DNA of 64,000 nt, taken from the NCBI GenBank assembly GCA_963920765.1, contig OY987243.1, positions 15,562,001 to 15,626,000 of the forward strand. Direction: 5' to 3'. The translations under genes were made by a program, and so were the position numbers. Under the pieces are notes generated by a model. That model was not told the origin of the DNA. It made no database searches and saw nothing but the letters and a program-made list of their open reading frames with translations. Of the stretch, positions 46,897-58,088 are shown in pieces (the stretch's first letter is position 1; every line of letters begins with the position of its first letter). The DNA is from Ulota crispa (Eukaryota; Streptophyta; Bryopsida; Orthotrichales; Orthotrichaceae).

Positions 46897-47484
46897 TATT
46901 AGGGGGGTTCAAACATAAAATCTGGCCTACGAGTTTCTCACCTCACAGGGTCGTCGCTCACTAGTGAATTATTTTTCTTCATGCCACGCCTAAAGTTTGA
47001 CACACCCGTGAGTCTGCGATTGGGGTTTTGTGCACAAGTTGAGGGTCTAGAGAAGATGAGCCTTGTGAAAGTGAGTTTCTGAAGTTCACTCCTAACGTGA
47101 ATCACATATTTCGGGGTTTCAATCACAAAGTTTGGCCTTCCAACTTCTCACCTTACAGGATCTCCGCTCACTGGTGAATTGTTTTTGTTCTCGGCACATG
47201 CAAAGTTTGAGGAAGCAAGTGAATGAGCCCCGCAAAAGCCACTAAAGTGAATTTTTGATGTTCACTCCTCACGTGATTCATGTTAGGAGTGAAGTCCAAA
47301 GGTGAGTCACCTTGTGGTTCATTGGTGAATTCACAAAGGTAAATTGCACTTAAAAAAGTTAATATTTGAAACCCCTATTAGGAGTGAATTCCAGAGGTGA
47401 ATCACCTTGATGTTTACTAATGCATTCACTGAAGTGAATTGCAATGTGAGTTACTTCAAAAAGTTGATGTTTGAAGCCCCTAAT
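46897..47484. repeat. Degenerate tandem segment beyond the right arm
   Basis: Two imperfect units of about 200 bp (about 46902-47115 and 47116-47330). Each carries a TTTCTCACCTCACAGG-like stretch, CGCTCACT.GTGAATT and GTTCACTCCT.ACGTGA. A further short echo (AGGAGTGAATTCCAGAGGTG) follows. The corresponding place on the left side is nearly absent: the left arm edge is only about 20 bp from the related flank. So this block was gained on the right or lost on the left. Confidence 0.6.
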
Positions 47485-47780
47485 TAAGGTACCCAGTGAG
47501 AGTGACAAAGGTCTTCTTGTCTTCTTGTTGAACCTTATGTGTATATATTTCTTTGGCATTTCAGTCCACCCTAAAGAATGTAATTTTCTATTGTGGTGAA
47601 TAAAAGGCACCACACGCTATTCATTCTGGCTCAACAAAACCTTTTATTACTACTCTATCATATGTCTAAGCTATCTTTAATTTATAAGTTTTAAGAATAA
47701 AATTCACCTAATAATATCTCTCACGTGGTTTGTACATTTTACATTAGTGACCCCTGTAGAATTGGGACAGCTACTAGGCG
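47485..47780. repeat. Diverged flank homologous to 30848-31110
   Basis: On the reverse strand 30848-31110 runs parallel to this segment through TGGTGAATAAAAG, TTTTATTACTACTCTATCA, AAGTTTTAAGAATAAAATTC and ATATCTCTCACGTGGTTTGT. Identity is roughly 85-90% by eye, with substitutions and small indels. This contrasts with the apparent identity of the adjacent arms. Confidence 0.8.
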
Positions 47781-49391
47781 TGCCACCCTCCATTGCAAGA
47801 CAATGAATCCTTTTATCACACTAAACCCATGGTCATTCCTGGGCCACCCATGTTAAAAAATGATAGGGGTAAATCTATGCTGCCCTCCGAACCATACATG
47901 GCTAGTCAAAATCAGGATTTTGTCCAAAATGCATGTAGGTAAGGAAAAATTGAGAAAAATTGGAAAAAATGAACAATGTTTGCAAGTTCATAAAAAAAAA
48001 CTACTAATATAAGTTACTTTAATCTAAAATTTGATAAATGGGATGTTTGCTCAAGGAGGAATTTGGCAATTCCATCCCCTTTTTCACCCGAATTTCTTGG
48101 TGCAATGATAGCCAAAAACAATTTGAGGTAAGATTTAGGCAAAAATTTGCCCATTGAAAGCAAGCTACAAAACAATTAGAGATTAGAATTTTAGTTAAGA
48201 ACTAAAATAAAAGACAGCAGTAACTCTTTTTAGAAGCTTGAACATTCTTGAAGAATATTAAGAGATTATTTCATCATCGTAATGAGCCTTTGTATTCTAA
48301 AATGTTTGACAAATCAAAAATATATATGAAACAAAACAGTTGTTACTGAAAAATTAAGTACAACTTAATAAAATAAAACAGTAAATTTTTTTATTATGTT
48401 AGGTCAAATTGGGTTCTTTAATAATGCCAAGAAGTCGACATGCTCAATAGCATCAAGCTAAAAAACACAAGAATTGCTATGAACTTGAGGCTCTAAACTT
48501 TAGTCCAAAAGGTAATAATCTTTTGAAATTTATTCATCTCAACTAATCAAACAATCTTAGGCACAAATGAAAAAGTGGTTTACATTTAGTATGGCCTACA
48601 TAAGTAAATCATTCAAGAAAATTCAGCATCAAAAGTTCTTTTTATATAGAACTGAGTTGTGGTCATTGATAGAAAAATTCTAATGACAACTTTGGAATTA
48701 TAAAAGACTCTCAAAATTTATAAAACATTCAGAAATCTAAGTACAAAGGATTCCATAGAGTAAGAACAATGTATACTAAACTTTTATCTTGCATGGGAAC
48801 CTAAGTGCACCATCTCCCCCTCATGTTTTCAATCAAAGATACTAATAAGAATGCCCCAATTGCAATTCAAAAAACCCTGTGGCACATGCTTATTCAGTAT
48901 TAATTAAATCTGTGTTGTAAAGATTCTTCAAGTTGTCCTACTTAGAATCACTGTCTGAGGAGATTCCAAGTTTCCTTGGTAAAAATCCTATGTTTTCCAT
49001 TTTGAACCAATTTTTTAGTGTATGCACCGGATATTGCCCACATACATGTCCTATAGTCAAAACTTTATTTAAAAACTTAGTTGGTTTTTTTCCAATAAAT
49101 TCAAATTTCAGCAGGTTTTTTTGACATTTCATTTAGTTGACTTTCTATTGCTTTTTGAATCCCCCGCACAGTGCTTAGAATACATATAAAAAACAATGAT
49201 TGTTCATATATTATTGACCCTTTCTTATTTTATGCTTCTTCAAAGGCCATGACCATCAAAGGCCAACCTTTCAAAGGCGAGAAGTTTTATTTTTGGTCTT
49301 TAATGTAAAAACAAACTTCAACAATGAAATTCCATGCTATCCCCAAAATGAAGAAGTGCAAAAACAACAAAAACATAATTCATAATGCAAA
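47781..49391. other. Gene-free AT-rich stretch
   Basis: No coding sequence or defined element that I can support. Confidence 0.55.
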
Positions 49392-49435
49392 AGGGAATTC
49401 ACCCCTTCTTGCCTATTCTACCACACCTTACTATA

Positions 49436-49746
49436 TATGGTCAATATTTACAATATTAAAATAGGTGTTGATCACAAGAAAAACATCATCAATTTGAAAA
49501 TACAACTTAACATGAAAAATACAATTTTATTTTTATTTTTGGCTCTTAATCCCGCTCATAGTATCAATTTAAAAAACTTGAATTAAACTAAACATAATTT
49601 ATATTTTTTAATTCATATTGTGAGTGGGACCTAAAGCTAAAAAACAAAATTAAAGTTACTACTTCTATGTCAAATTGTATTTTCAAATTAGGAATGCTTT
49701 TCTTGTGGTGCACACCTATTTTTAGATTGTAATTATTGACCACTAG
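49436..49746. mobile_element. Internal palindrome
   Basis: The left GGTCAATATTTACAATATTA and the reverse-complemented right GGTCAATAATTACAATCTAA continue through AATAGGTGT and CACAAGAAAA.CAT to AATTTGAAAATACAA. About 311 bp. Confidence 0.6.
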
Positions 49747-50254
49747 TATAAAAGCACATGCTTTGCATGAAGTGGACATGCATGTATGGGTAATGCAACA
49801 TTCAATTTTACAAAAAAATAACATCTCACAAATCAATTGGTCTAGAATCTAATCCTAATGTATTTTACAAAAAGTCAATATCTCACAATTGGTTTAGAAT
49901 CTAACCTTGATGCACCATCATTTTGGTTCATTTTGGAAACCAAAAGTAGCAATTGACCTCATCACAATGCTCTTATTTTATACTTTGCTAGGGGGTGTTT
50001 GGTGTTTTGTTGTTTTTCTAACACGTAGTTGAAGGGTGTTTGGTGTTCCATATTGAGGCATCCTTTATGTTTCAACTTCCGCCTAAAAGTTCTAAAAGAT
50101 TTTGGAAGAGAACATGGTTGGAGGGTGCTTGGTGTTTTGTATCTAGGGCACTTTTTATTGCTTCAATTTGCACAAAAAAAATTCTAGAAGGTTCTAGAAA
50201 AGGGCGCAGAGTCAATGAGGGTTAGGCTCCCACTTAGTAGTATAGATATATATA

Positions 50255-50584
50255 GTGGTGCTTGGTTAGCATCAACACTTTGGGCTGGTAAAAAGTGTTG
50301 ACCTTATTCAAGCATTGATCATAAACAAACACTCCATTTGTATTGCTTTCCCTAGTTCTAGGGGTTGCAACTTTGGAGGTGCTTTCCCACCCATGTTTTT
50401 GGTACAAAAGAGTCAAAATGAGCATTGACGAAAAGAAAACGTTGACCGTATACAAGCACTTAACTTTAACCAAACTCATAATACATGCATTTAAGAAAAA
50501 AGAGGTGAGAGAGTGGGATTGTGATCTTATCCAATTGTTATCCAATTGTTGCTCTTACAAAGGCTGATGTTAACCAAGCACCAC
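50255..50584. mobile_element. MITE with GTGGTGC termini
   Basis: Terminal inverted repeats of about 20 bp: GTGGTGCTTGGTTAGCATCA on the left and the reverse complement of TGATGTTAACCAAGCACCAC on the right. The inner repeats AAGTGTTGACC and GTTGACCGTATACAAGCACT add further symmetry. 330 bp. Confidence 0.75.
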
Positions 50585-50638
50585 TCTAGTCGGGTGTGAT
50601 AGAATAGTCAAGAAGGGGTGGTACATGTATCAACTCCC

Positions 50639-50976
50639 AATACAAATTTATATGTTGTTTTTGAGTTTTCCAATTCCCTACCAGCATGGAAGTTTGCCCT
50701 AAGTCCCTCAAAAATCCAAAGAAGGTAGTCATAAGATACACGTCATTCACTCTCCTCTATGTACCATTTACGCACATCTCTCCTGGAATGTACACCCCTG
50801 GTAAATGGAGATCTAGTGGAATGCTGGATAGGAGAGGGAATGTCTCAATAGGCATCCGCGTTCACACGGCGCAACAATGATTAGTTCTGGATCTCTCGTA
50901 AAACCCTAGGGTCGTAAGAAACCTTACTTCCGCTCCTCTGACACTTGGCTCGCGCTTAATTCCTCGCCCTCCATCG
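50639..50976. promoter_or_regulatory. Likely promoter and 5' leader of the 52776-53825 gene
   Basis: GC content rises from about 50830. The plus strand becomes pyrimidine-rich (TTACTTCCGCTCCTCTGACA, TTCCTCGCCCTCCATCGCCC), as at plant transcription starts. It immediately precedes the triplicated leader. No TATA box can be fixed. Confidence 0.35.
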
Positions 50977-52340
50977 CCCGCGCTCGACCGATCTGCGCTT
51001 CTCCGGCACTTCCATCAGCTCCGCCTCCCGATTCTCGTCTCATCGCGCTTTTCCGTTCCCGATTTGGTGCCCTCTCGCCTCTCCAGCCTTTGAATTCGTT
51101 GCTCCTCTTTCATTATTGCTGTCTTAGTCGTCCCGCCTCATTTACGACATATTAATTTCTTCATTTTCCATCGGCAGTGTCTACTAGTGTTTTGTTAACA
51201 AAATTTCTGTTCTTTTGCTTGAAAATTGCTCCCTGAAGATTTTGTGACTTTCTGTAAGATTTTTGTAAGAAGTTCTGAGTTCTTTGCCGAAATGGTTAAT
51301 GCTGGAGTTAGATCTTAGCTGTATATTCGTGCCTCGTATTTTTTCAGTTCTTATTAGTTCATGACCGTCTTCTGCCATTTTCTTGTTACGGATTCGTGTT
51401 TCCAGCCTCCTTGGTGTTAACTCCGCCCGCGCTCGACCGATCTGCGCTTCTCCGGCACGTCCATCAGCTCCGCCTCCCGATTCTCGTCTCGTCGCGCTTT
51501 TCCGTGCCCGATTTGGTGCACTCTCGCCTCTCCAGCCTTTCAACTCGTTGCTCCTCTTTCGTTATTACTGCCTTAGTCGTCCCGCCTGATTCACGATATG
51601 TTAATTCTTTCTTTTATCATCAGCATTGTCTACTAGTAGTTTGTTAACAAGATTTATGTTCTTTTTGCTTGAAAATTGCTCCCTGGAGATTTTGTGACTT
51701 TCTGTAAGAATTTTGTAAGAATTTTGAATCCTTCGCCGAAGTTGTTAGCGCTGGAGTTAGATCTTAGCTGTATATTTGTGCCTCGTATTTTCTTTATTAA
51801 TTCATGACTGTCTTCTGCCATTTTCTTGTTATGGATTTGTGTTTCCAACTTTCGTGGTGTTAATTCCACGCTAGGCCTCGTGTGCATTTCAGCAGTTTTT
51901 GAGTAGGTCATACGAGAACTACATTTTGTCCAGTTTTTTTGAATTCGTTGCTCCTCTTTCATTATTGTTGCCTCGTCCCGCCTGGTTTACGATCTATTAA
52001 TTTTTTCCTTTTCCATCGGCAGTGTCTACTAGTAATAGGACTACTGTTCTTTTTGCTTGAAAATTGCTCCCTGGAGATTCTATGACCTTCTGTAAGATTC
52101 TTGTAAGATTTTTGTAAGTTTTTTGAATTCTTTGTCGAAGTTGTTAGTGCTGGAGTTAGATCTAAACTATATATTCCTCCTCGTATTTTTTCAGTTCGTA
52201 TTAGTTCATGACTGTCTTCTGCCATTTTCTTGTTATGGATTCGTGTTTTCGTGGTGTTATCTCCACGGTAGGCCTGATGTGCATTTCAGCAGTTTTTGAG
52301 TAGGTTATACGAGAACTACATTTTGTCCAGTTTTATAATT
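50977..52340 (+). repeat. Leader region in three tandem units
   Basis: Unit 1 (50977-51424) and unit 2 (51425-51940) share GCCCGCGCTCGACCGATCTG through the TGTTAACTCC/TGTTAATTCC region. Unit 3 (51941-52340) re-enters at GAATTCGTTGCTCCTCTTTC. All carry CATCGGCAGTGTCTACTAGT or a variant, TTGCTTGAAAATTGCTCCCT, TGCTGGAGTTAGATCT and CTTCTGCCATTTTCTTGTTA. Units 2 and 3 also share a distal segment ending ACATTTTGTCCAGTTTT. The block lies just upstream of the 154-residue gene and looks like a duplicated promoter/5' UTR plus leader intron. Confidence 0.85.
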
Positions 52341-52775
52341 GTGAACTCATACATGAAAATATTTGTCACTGATTCTGGTGATATGAGTCTTGATCCTGTC
52401 TAAATCTTTTATTTCCAAATCTCGAATCCTTGGTTTTTTAGGACTTAAAATTTTTCTTACTCTGAGCTGTATTGTAGGAGTACTTGTTCGTTTTGTCTAA
52501 ATGTCGTAATCAGAGTTTCTTTTGGTGTTTTCACTGGTTACTAAGCTTTAGTCTGGTCCGATTCCGGCCATTTGGCATAGTATTCAATATGTTGGAAGGA
52601 AGGCAAGACCTGCAGATGTAATCTTAAAATTTTCTCTGAAGTTTTTTTGCTTTAAATTATGATCTCAAGATTTGTGTCGTGTTTTCTTTCCCCCTTGCAT
52701 CAGGTTGTTAAGAAGCTCATAGCGGTTTGTGGTAATCTGCAGCTGTGAAAGAGCTGTTTGCGGCCTTGGGGAGTC

Positions 52776-53825
52776 ATGTCGAGAGTTCTTATTCGTGAGC
52801 TTGGAGGCCACAGTCCTCTCCGACCTTGCCTCTTTGCTTGCTCGCGTTCTCTGACTACAGTGGTAAGTATATTCATTGCATGTACTGCTATCACTATTGC
52901 TTGTTTTTGTAATTGGTGTTGATGTGAGATACCGTATCATATAAAGCAGAAGGTATTCAAAACCGTCATGAACCTCTTGCCTTCTCGTGTAGTACTCCCA
53001 GATAATCATCTTTATGTACAGAAATTTTGGTGTGAGCATGACTTGGCCATTAGTCCTTCAATGAAAATGAGGTTGTATATTGCCACTTATAGAGGTCTAT
53101 AATCTCCGACTTTGAAAGTGCACAAGAAGTTCACTCATGGTGATTAAAATGTGTTCTTAAACAGATTTGGCTTGATCTCTCTACATTTTTATGCTGATCT
53201 CCCAATAATCATACTCCTACGTTTGATGGAATACTGAAAGTGATGCAAATGATGTCCTCTTCCATACGGCGAGAATGGCTCAAGGATACTCTTAAACTCT
53301 TGTATCGGTCTAGTTGCAGTTGTTTTTAGTCGGGACTTGCGCGATTGATTCTCAGATATTGGCTATGTGCTTGACTTCTTTTCTGTAAGAGGAAAAGACT
53401 ATTACATCATCTAGCAGAGCCTTTTTCTAACAGTATCACTGTGCCAGGCCCAGGATGTCGGCGTTGAGAAGAAAGGACGTGGAGGATTGGTTGGTGCCTC
53501 TGCTGTTTTGGCCGGAGTTTCCATTGTAGGAGGGTCATACTACGCAATGACAAGGGAACCTCAACCAAGAGTTTTTCCTCCTGTGGATGTGCAGAGCGTG
53601 CCACCAGCCGTCCCTGCTCCCGCTCCTCCTCTTCCAACCCCATTCGCTCCTCCAGCCATTTCTGCTCGTGATGGATTGCTTCTGAGGGTGGAGAGCCTGA
53701 AAGCCGAGCTGGAAGAACTGCGGAAGCAAAAACGCGACAGACTCGTTGATATGAAGAAGAAAGCAATCAAGGACGAGATTCACACCATCGATACTGGCCT
53801 CGCTGCTCTGGACAAAAAGTCATAA
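52776..53825 (+). CDS. Small probable mitochondrial membrane/coiled-coil protein, two exons
   Basis: Exons 52776-52862 and 53448-53825 (donor GTG|GTAAGT, acceptor GTGCCAG|GCC) give 154 residues. Exon 1 encodes 29 residues (MSRVLIRELGGHSPLRPC at the start) rich in Arg and hydroxylated residues without acids except one Glu, as in a mitochondrial presequence. Exon 2 gives a short basic segment, one hydrophobic span of about 20 residues (LVGASAVLAGVSIVGGSYYA), a Pro-rich linker, and a charged helix (LRVESLKAELEELRKQKRD) likely to form a coiled coil. I do not recognise the family. The layout would suit an inner-membrane anchored protein, but that is inference. Short low-confidence frames on the opposite strand are shadows. 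Confidence 0.75.
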
Positions 53826-55918
53826 AATTGTTGTTTTTTGGAGAATCGTTTCAACGACGACAAGGTACAGATCTAGGTTTAGCCATGAAATGTCTTGACT
53901 CATTGGCAGAGTTGATTGTACATTGTAGAACCTTTTAGTAGAGTCTCTTTGAGTAGCTATAGCATTTCCTTGCCATTTAGATTCTTCCTACTTTCGGAAT
54001 GTATATGCGCAAAGTGATCACCGTCTCAAGTGCTTTGGAATCGAGGTGAGGTGGATCGACTCATCCGAACTTTGTCATTTGAGCAATGTGTTCATCAATA
54101 GGTGAAATGTCTCTGGTTATCGTTGGCTTGGACCAAGGCAAGCAGCGCAGATATCTTTGTAATGCTCCAAACAATGATTAGCAAGATGAAAGCTGCTACG
54201 GAGTTGTATGCTGGACTGAGCAAGTGGTGTGGTGTGTAATGAAGTAGAGAAAAAACTATGTACTTGTCAAATTCTTAGCTTACAACTTCACAAGTCTCTA
54301 TAATCCGATTTTTGGTCCAGTTGCATGTCAACAAATACTGTGTTTTCGATAATATTAGATTCTTTTAACATTGCTGTTTCGATAATATTAGATTCTTCTA
54401 GCATTGCTGTGAGGGCAAGTAGACTTATGATTGTACGAACAAGGTAAACTATAGCATTGTGGACATTTCTTCCACTGTGGGCAGCGTGAATATAGCCTCA
54501 TTTTGGTGAATGCAGTGTGTTCAAAAGATTTGTAGAAGAAAATTAGGGCCCAAATTCTGACATATTTCATATGGAATGAGAATCATTTTGACTGTTTAGG
54601 GACTCATAATTGTTGCAACGGGCATCAATGTTCTTGGTTTGCTATCGTTGCTTTGAGTTGATGCAATTTTTGTAGAGGGATTTTCACTTCACCACAATGG
54701 TCAAACAAAGCGGCCAAATCAAATTGTGAACAGCATAACATTCAGTAGCCTGAAGAGAGGCTGCCTTTCCCTCTCTTCAGGTATCATCCACGAACTTTAT
54801 CATAACAAAAAAAAAAAAAAAATTTATAATAATTTTTCTCACATGGCTAGAGCCCACATCGACATATGTGCACTAAACTGAGCCTCTCTTTCATAAACTC
54901 TTTGACAAATTCAACCATGTGTCATCTAGAGGGAGGGTAGGCATAATGAGCGCTAGTGAATGTTATGAGGGTTTGTAATGGACATTGGTATTGTCCATTA
55001 TGGCCATTTACTAGCATTTCCACAGGTGTTTTTTGTGGCGTTGGTGATCCACCTAGCGTCCATGGGTCACATGAGCCCAACACTCTTACAATTTTTAACA
55101 AGTGGTGTGTTGCTTATTCAATTTCGATTTCACCTTCTACACATTAAATGGGTTTCTCTTTGCACCATATTTATATATTTCATGTTTTATACTTTAGTTT
55201 AATATGTCAAACCAACAATTCTATCCACAATAGGGGTACTTCACCTTAAATGCGTAGAGGAGTTTTCTGGGGTATCTTTTGAATTGGCTACCAAAGGCAA
55301 TATGTGTCGCTTGTTTGTGGATTGTTAGAATTGTAAAGGGACCTTGATGGAGGTAGATTTTTTTAATGGTGTTCAACCCTTGTATAGTTGCTGATGAGTG
55401 CTTTATATTTACGAAGAATGTGAGAATGTGTTACAAAGTGCAATCCAGAAGAGTAATCAAACGATGACTTTCTAACAAAAGTTTTGAAATAGAACCCATA
55501 GATAATATTTGAATCTTTTTACGGTTAGATCAAGTTTTATCAATATTGTTTGAAGAAAGTAATTCAATGTTCCTTATTCAAATTAAATATGGACAAAAAG
55601 TTGGTGATCTTCACAAAAGCTTTTTCCTTTACATTTACAACATTTGGTATTTGATTTTGGTGATTATTTCAGCTTTCTTTTAATGTGAGATTTTTTCAAG
55701 TTGTTTTTTGAAAGCCCTTTTTTAAACTAGAGAGGTTAGCTTTTGAAATGAAATTTGTTTGTACTATTTGAAGTGTGGAATAATTGCAAAAATAAGTTGT
55801 TGAGATCTCTATTGTGCAAGTGCAAAAATGTTAAATTAAAAACCTAATAACTTGTGGATGAACCAAATGATTCAAGGTTTGCAAACATGGAGTTAATTTA
55901 CATAAGTTCAATGTTTAA
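53826..55918. other. 3' region of the small gene and gene-free stretch
   Basis: The first several hundred bases should be the 3' UTR of the 154-residue gene. A direct repeat CGATAATATTAGATTCTT occurs at 54347 and 54374. A small inverted pair, AGCCTGAAGAGAGGCTGCC / CCCTCTCTTCAGG, lies near 54750-54782. An A-run is at 54808. No gene recognised. Confidence 0.5.
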
Positions 55919-56145
55919 CCCTTAAACGTCCATAGGGCATAGTATATACGCTGACGTATAATTGTCATTTGTTACCAATAAGAAATTTTGAATTTGGGAT
56001 CTCAAGTAGCTCACTACAAGTGCATTGATCTATTCTCCAACTTCTTTGTTGGTTTCAACTATAATAGAGATGTGGATCCATTCCAAATACAAAAAAAATA
56101 TCCCGTATTGTTTTGGTCGGAGTGGCACGCTCAGACGTTTAGGGG
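55919..56145. mobile_element. TTAA-flanked element, 227 bp
   Basis: Begins after TTAA (55915-55918) with CCCTTAAACGTCCATAGGGC and ends CAGACGTTTAGGGG followed by TTAG, one base from TTAA. Same terminal motif as the 38840-38989 element. Confidence 0.55.
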
Positions 56146-56380
56146 TTAGAACTTTACTTGATCATAAAAGCATTAAAGTTCTTAAAAAGATTTGTTTTTC
56201 ACAAAACCCATGTTCAACACCCAATACAAAGTATACCATAATATTTCCGATAAGTTAGTAGCTTATAAATTTAATTTTTTATCAGAAGCTTCAGCTCAAA
56301 CTGTCCTTGCATGAGGTAAATACACGTGTATCTTCCATTGATTTAAAAGAAACCCCTACAAACTCTAACCTATAAAATAA

Positions 56381-56790
56381 GGGAATTGATATATGCACAC
56401 TCAGGGGTTAGTATTTGCACACACCCCGGGGTGAATTTTAGATTTCTACCATTAAAAAGCTGAATTTGAGAATTTTGAATTCAGATTTGGACTTAGAGAC
56501 CATAATATAGTCTAGAACCATATAAAAGTTGCAACTGAACAATATTCAAAAAAAAAATTTAGCTAGAGAGAAATTTGTTACTTTTATTTTTGTTTGTAAA
56601 AAATGGTAAGCTTTTTCATTGGGTGTTGTTCAATTGCAACTTTTTAAACGGTTCTAGACTAAATCATGGTCTCTAAGTCCAATATTTGAATTCAAAATTC
56701 TCAAATTCAACTTTATGATGGTAGAAATCTAAAACTTATCCCGGGGAGTGTGCAAATACTAAACCCCTTGGTGTGCATATATCAATTCCC
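56381..56790. mobile_element. Fold-back MITE related to 22509-22914
   Basis: Ends GGGAATTGATATATGCACAC on both sides in inverted orientation. The inner segment TTTTAGATTTCTACCATTAA and the GGGTGTTGTTCAATTGCAAC centre match the copy at 22.5 kb. Flanked by an 8-bp direct repeat TAAAATAA (56373-56380 and 56791-56798). Confidence 0.75.
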
Positions 56791-57658
56791 TAAAATAAAC
56801 ATTATAACCATGAAAGTGTTAAAGATTTCTATATAACTCGAAATGAGGTAACTTTCAAAAGAAGCTGTGCTTAAACCTTGAAAGTATTTGAGGCATAATA
56901 TACTCGCATTCTTTGTGTTATAGAATCTTTGTCAAAATGTATATTTCGAATTTGTGTTGTAAAATTGCTAATAAATAACTACAAGAATCAGCGAAACTTC
57001 GGATGGATAAAATTGATGTATAAAGAAACAGAAAGACAAAAACAATGCGTTTGGGATTCATTGGGTTGTCCAAGCTCATATTTTAGAAACACTTACATTA
57101 CCCAACTTTATTGTGGATACAAAAACTAGGAGCCTGAGACTCTTAGGATCAATTTTGAATACACGTACTTAGCTCTATTTTATAAGAACTTCACAACTGA
57201 TTGATATAGTATCCAAATAATATATACTAAGAATGTTCTTTCCGTTGCCAACAAGATCCAATAAAACTAATGCATTTTGAACCATGATCCTTAAAGGTTC
57301 ATGTTGACAACAAGTCGAGAAATTCTAAACCTGAGAGCGCTCAACTCAAGGTACACCTACACACAATCCCTTTGGAAAATTCATTACATTAATATGCACA
57401 CATTTGACATCCAACTAAGAAATTCTAAAATGCATATAAATCTTCTTCTTTACATTGATTACAAGATCCCAACTTTTTTGTCAATCAAATATATCCAAAT
57501 TGACTAATAATAATGTCCAAGTTGACATTGTTTTCTTTGACATTAATGTTAGATACCATATTGTATCAGTTGCTCATTTCAATTGCATTTAGGGGGTACG
57601 TACATACTTGAACACTTTTTTGGTTTTGTTTTACAAGGGGAAGTGTGGCTCTTGCTAC
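56791..57658. other. Gene-free AT-rich stretch
   Basis: Nothing supportable. The pattern CCAAATTGAC...GTCCAAGTTGACA near 57490-57530 echoes the interior of the CACTA-like element at 4104. Confidence 0.45.
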
Positions 57659-57984
57659 GGTGGGAGGCTCATATTCCGTTTAGGCTCTAAAACCGTCCAC
57701 CTTCTCAAGTGTACCCTGTTTGTACATGTTGTTTTTCATAGGCTTCAGCAATGTACAAGCACAGTACATTTGGAGGAGGTGGACAGTTTTAGAGCCCTAT
57801 GCCACTTCAACTTCAAAATTTCATGACTAATTCCAAAAAGCTCCAAAAAAACATAAAACAATTTGGGTTAGATTCCAGTTCCTCTTGTCCTTCAAAGAAA
57901 ATTTTCTGAAAAATATTTTAAGAAGTTTCACCTCCTCAAAATCCAGTTTCAGCCCTTAGATGGTCGGTTTGTGAGCCTCCTACC
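57659..57984. mobile_element. MITE family E (copy 1), downstream of PFK
   Basis: Ends GGTGGGAGGCTC and GAGCCTCCTACC are inverted. Inside is a second inverted pair, CACCTTCTCAAGTGTAC.. / ..GTACATTTGGAGGAGGTGG. Closely related to 59555-59878. Confidence 0.7.
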
Positions 57985-58088
57985 TTACTCGCTCCCACGA
58001 TGTTGCTCATTTTGTTGAGGGGCCTCGGTTTCTCGCCCTTTATTTATTTCTTGTTGTCATTCAAGGTGCAGCAGGTAAAGAGCGAGCA

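Larger units (their letters stand above)
49392..50638. mobile_element. Composite fold-back element, about 1.25 kb
   Basis: The left end GGGAATTCACCCCTTCTTGC and right end (reverse complement: GGGAGTTGATACATGTACCA then CCCCTTCTTGACTATTCTA) are inverted repeats, with a 12-bp deletion on the left. They are related to the ends of 22509-22914. Inside are a palindrome at about 49436-49746 and a further MITE at 50255-50584. Direct repeats of GGTGTTTGGTGTTTTG occur around 49995, 50036 and 50127. Confidence 0.55.

Noticed and set aside
53407-53783. Several minus-strand open frames over the small gene
   Set aside because: They are shadows of the plus-strand coding exon, which has the splice acceptor, composition and domain layout.
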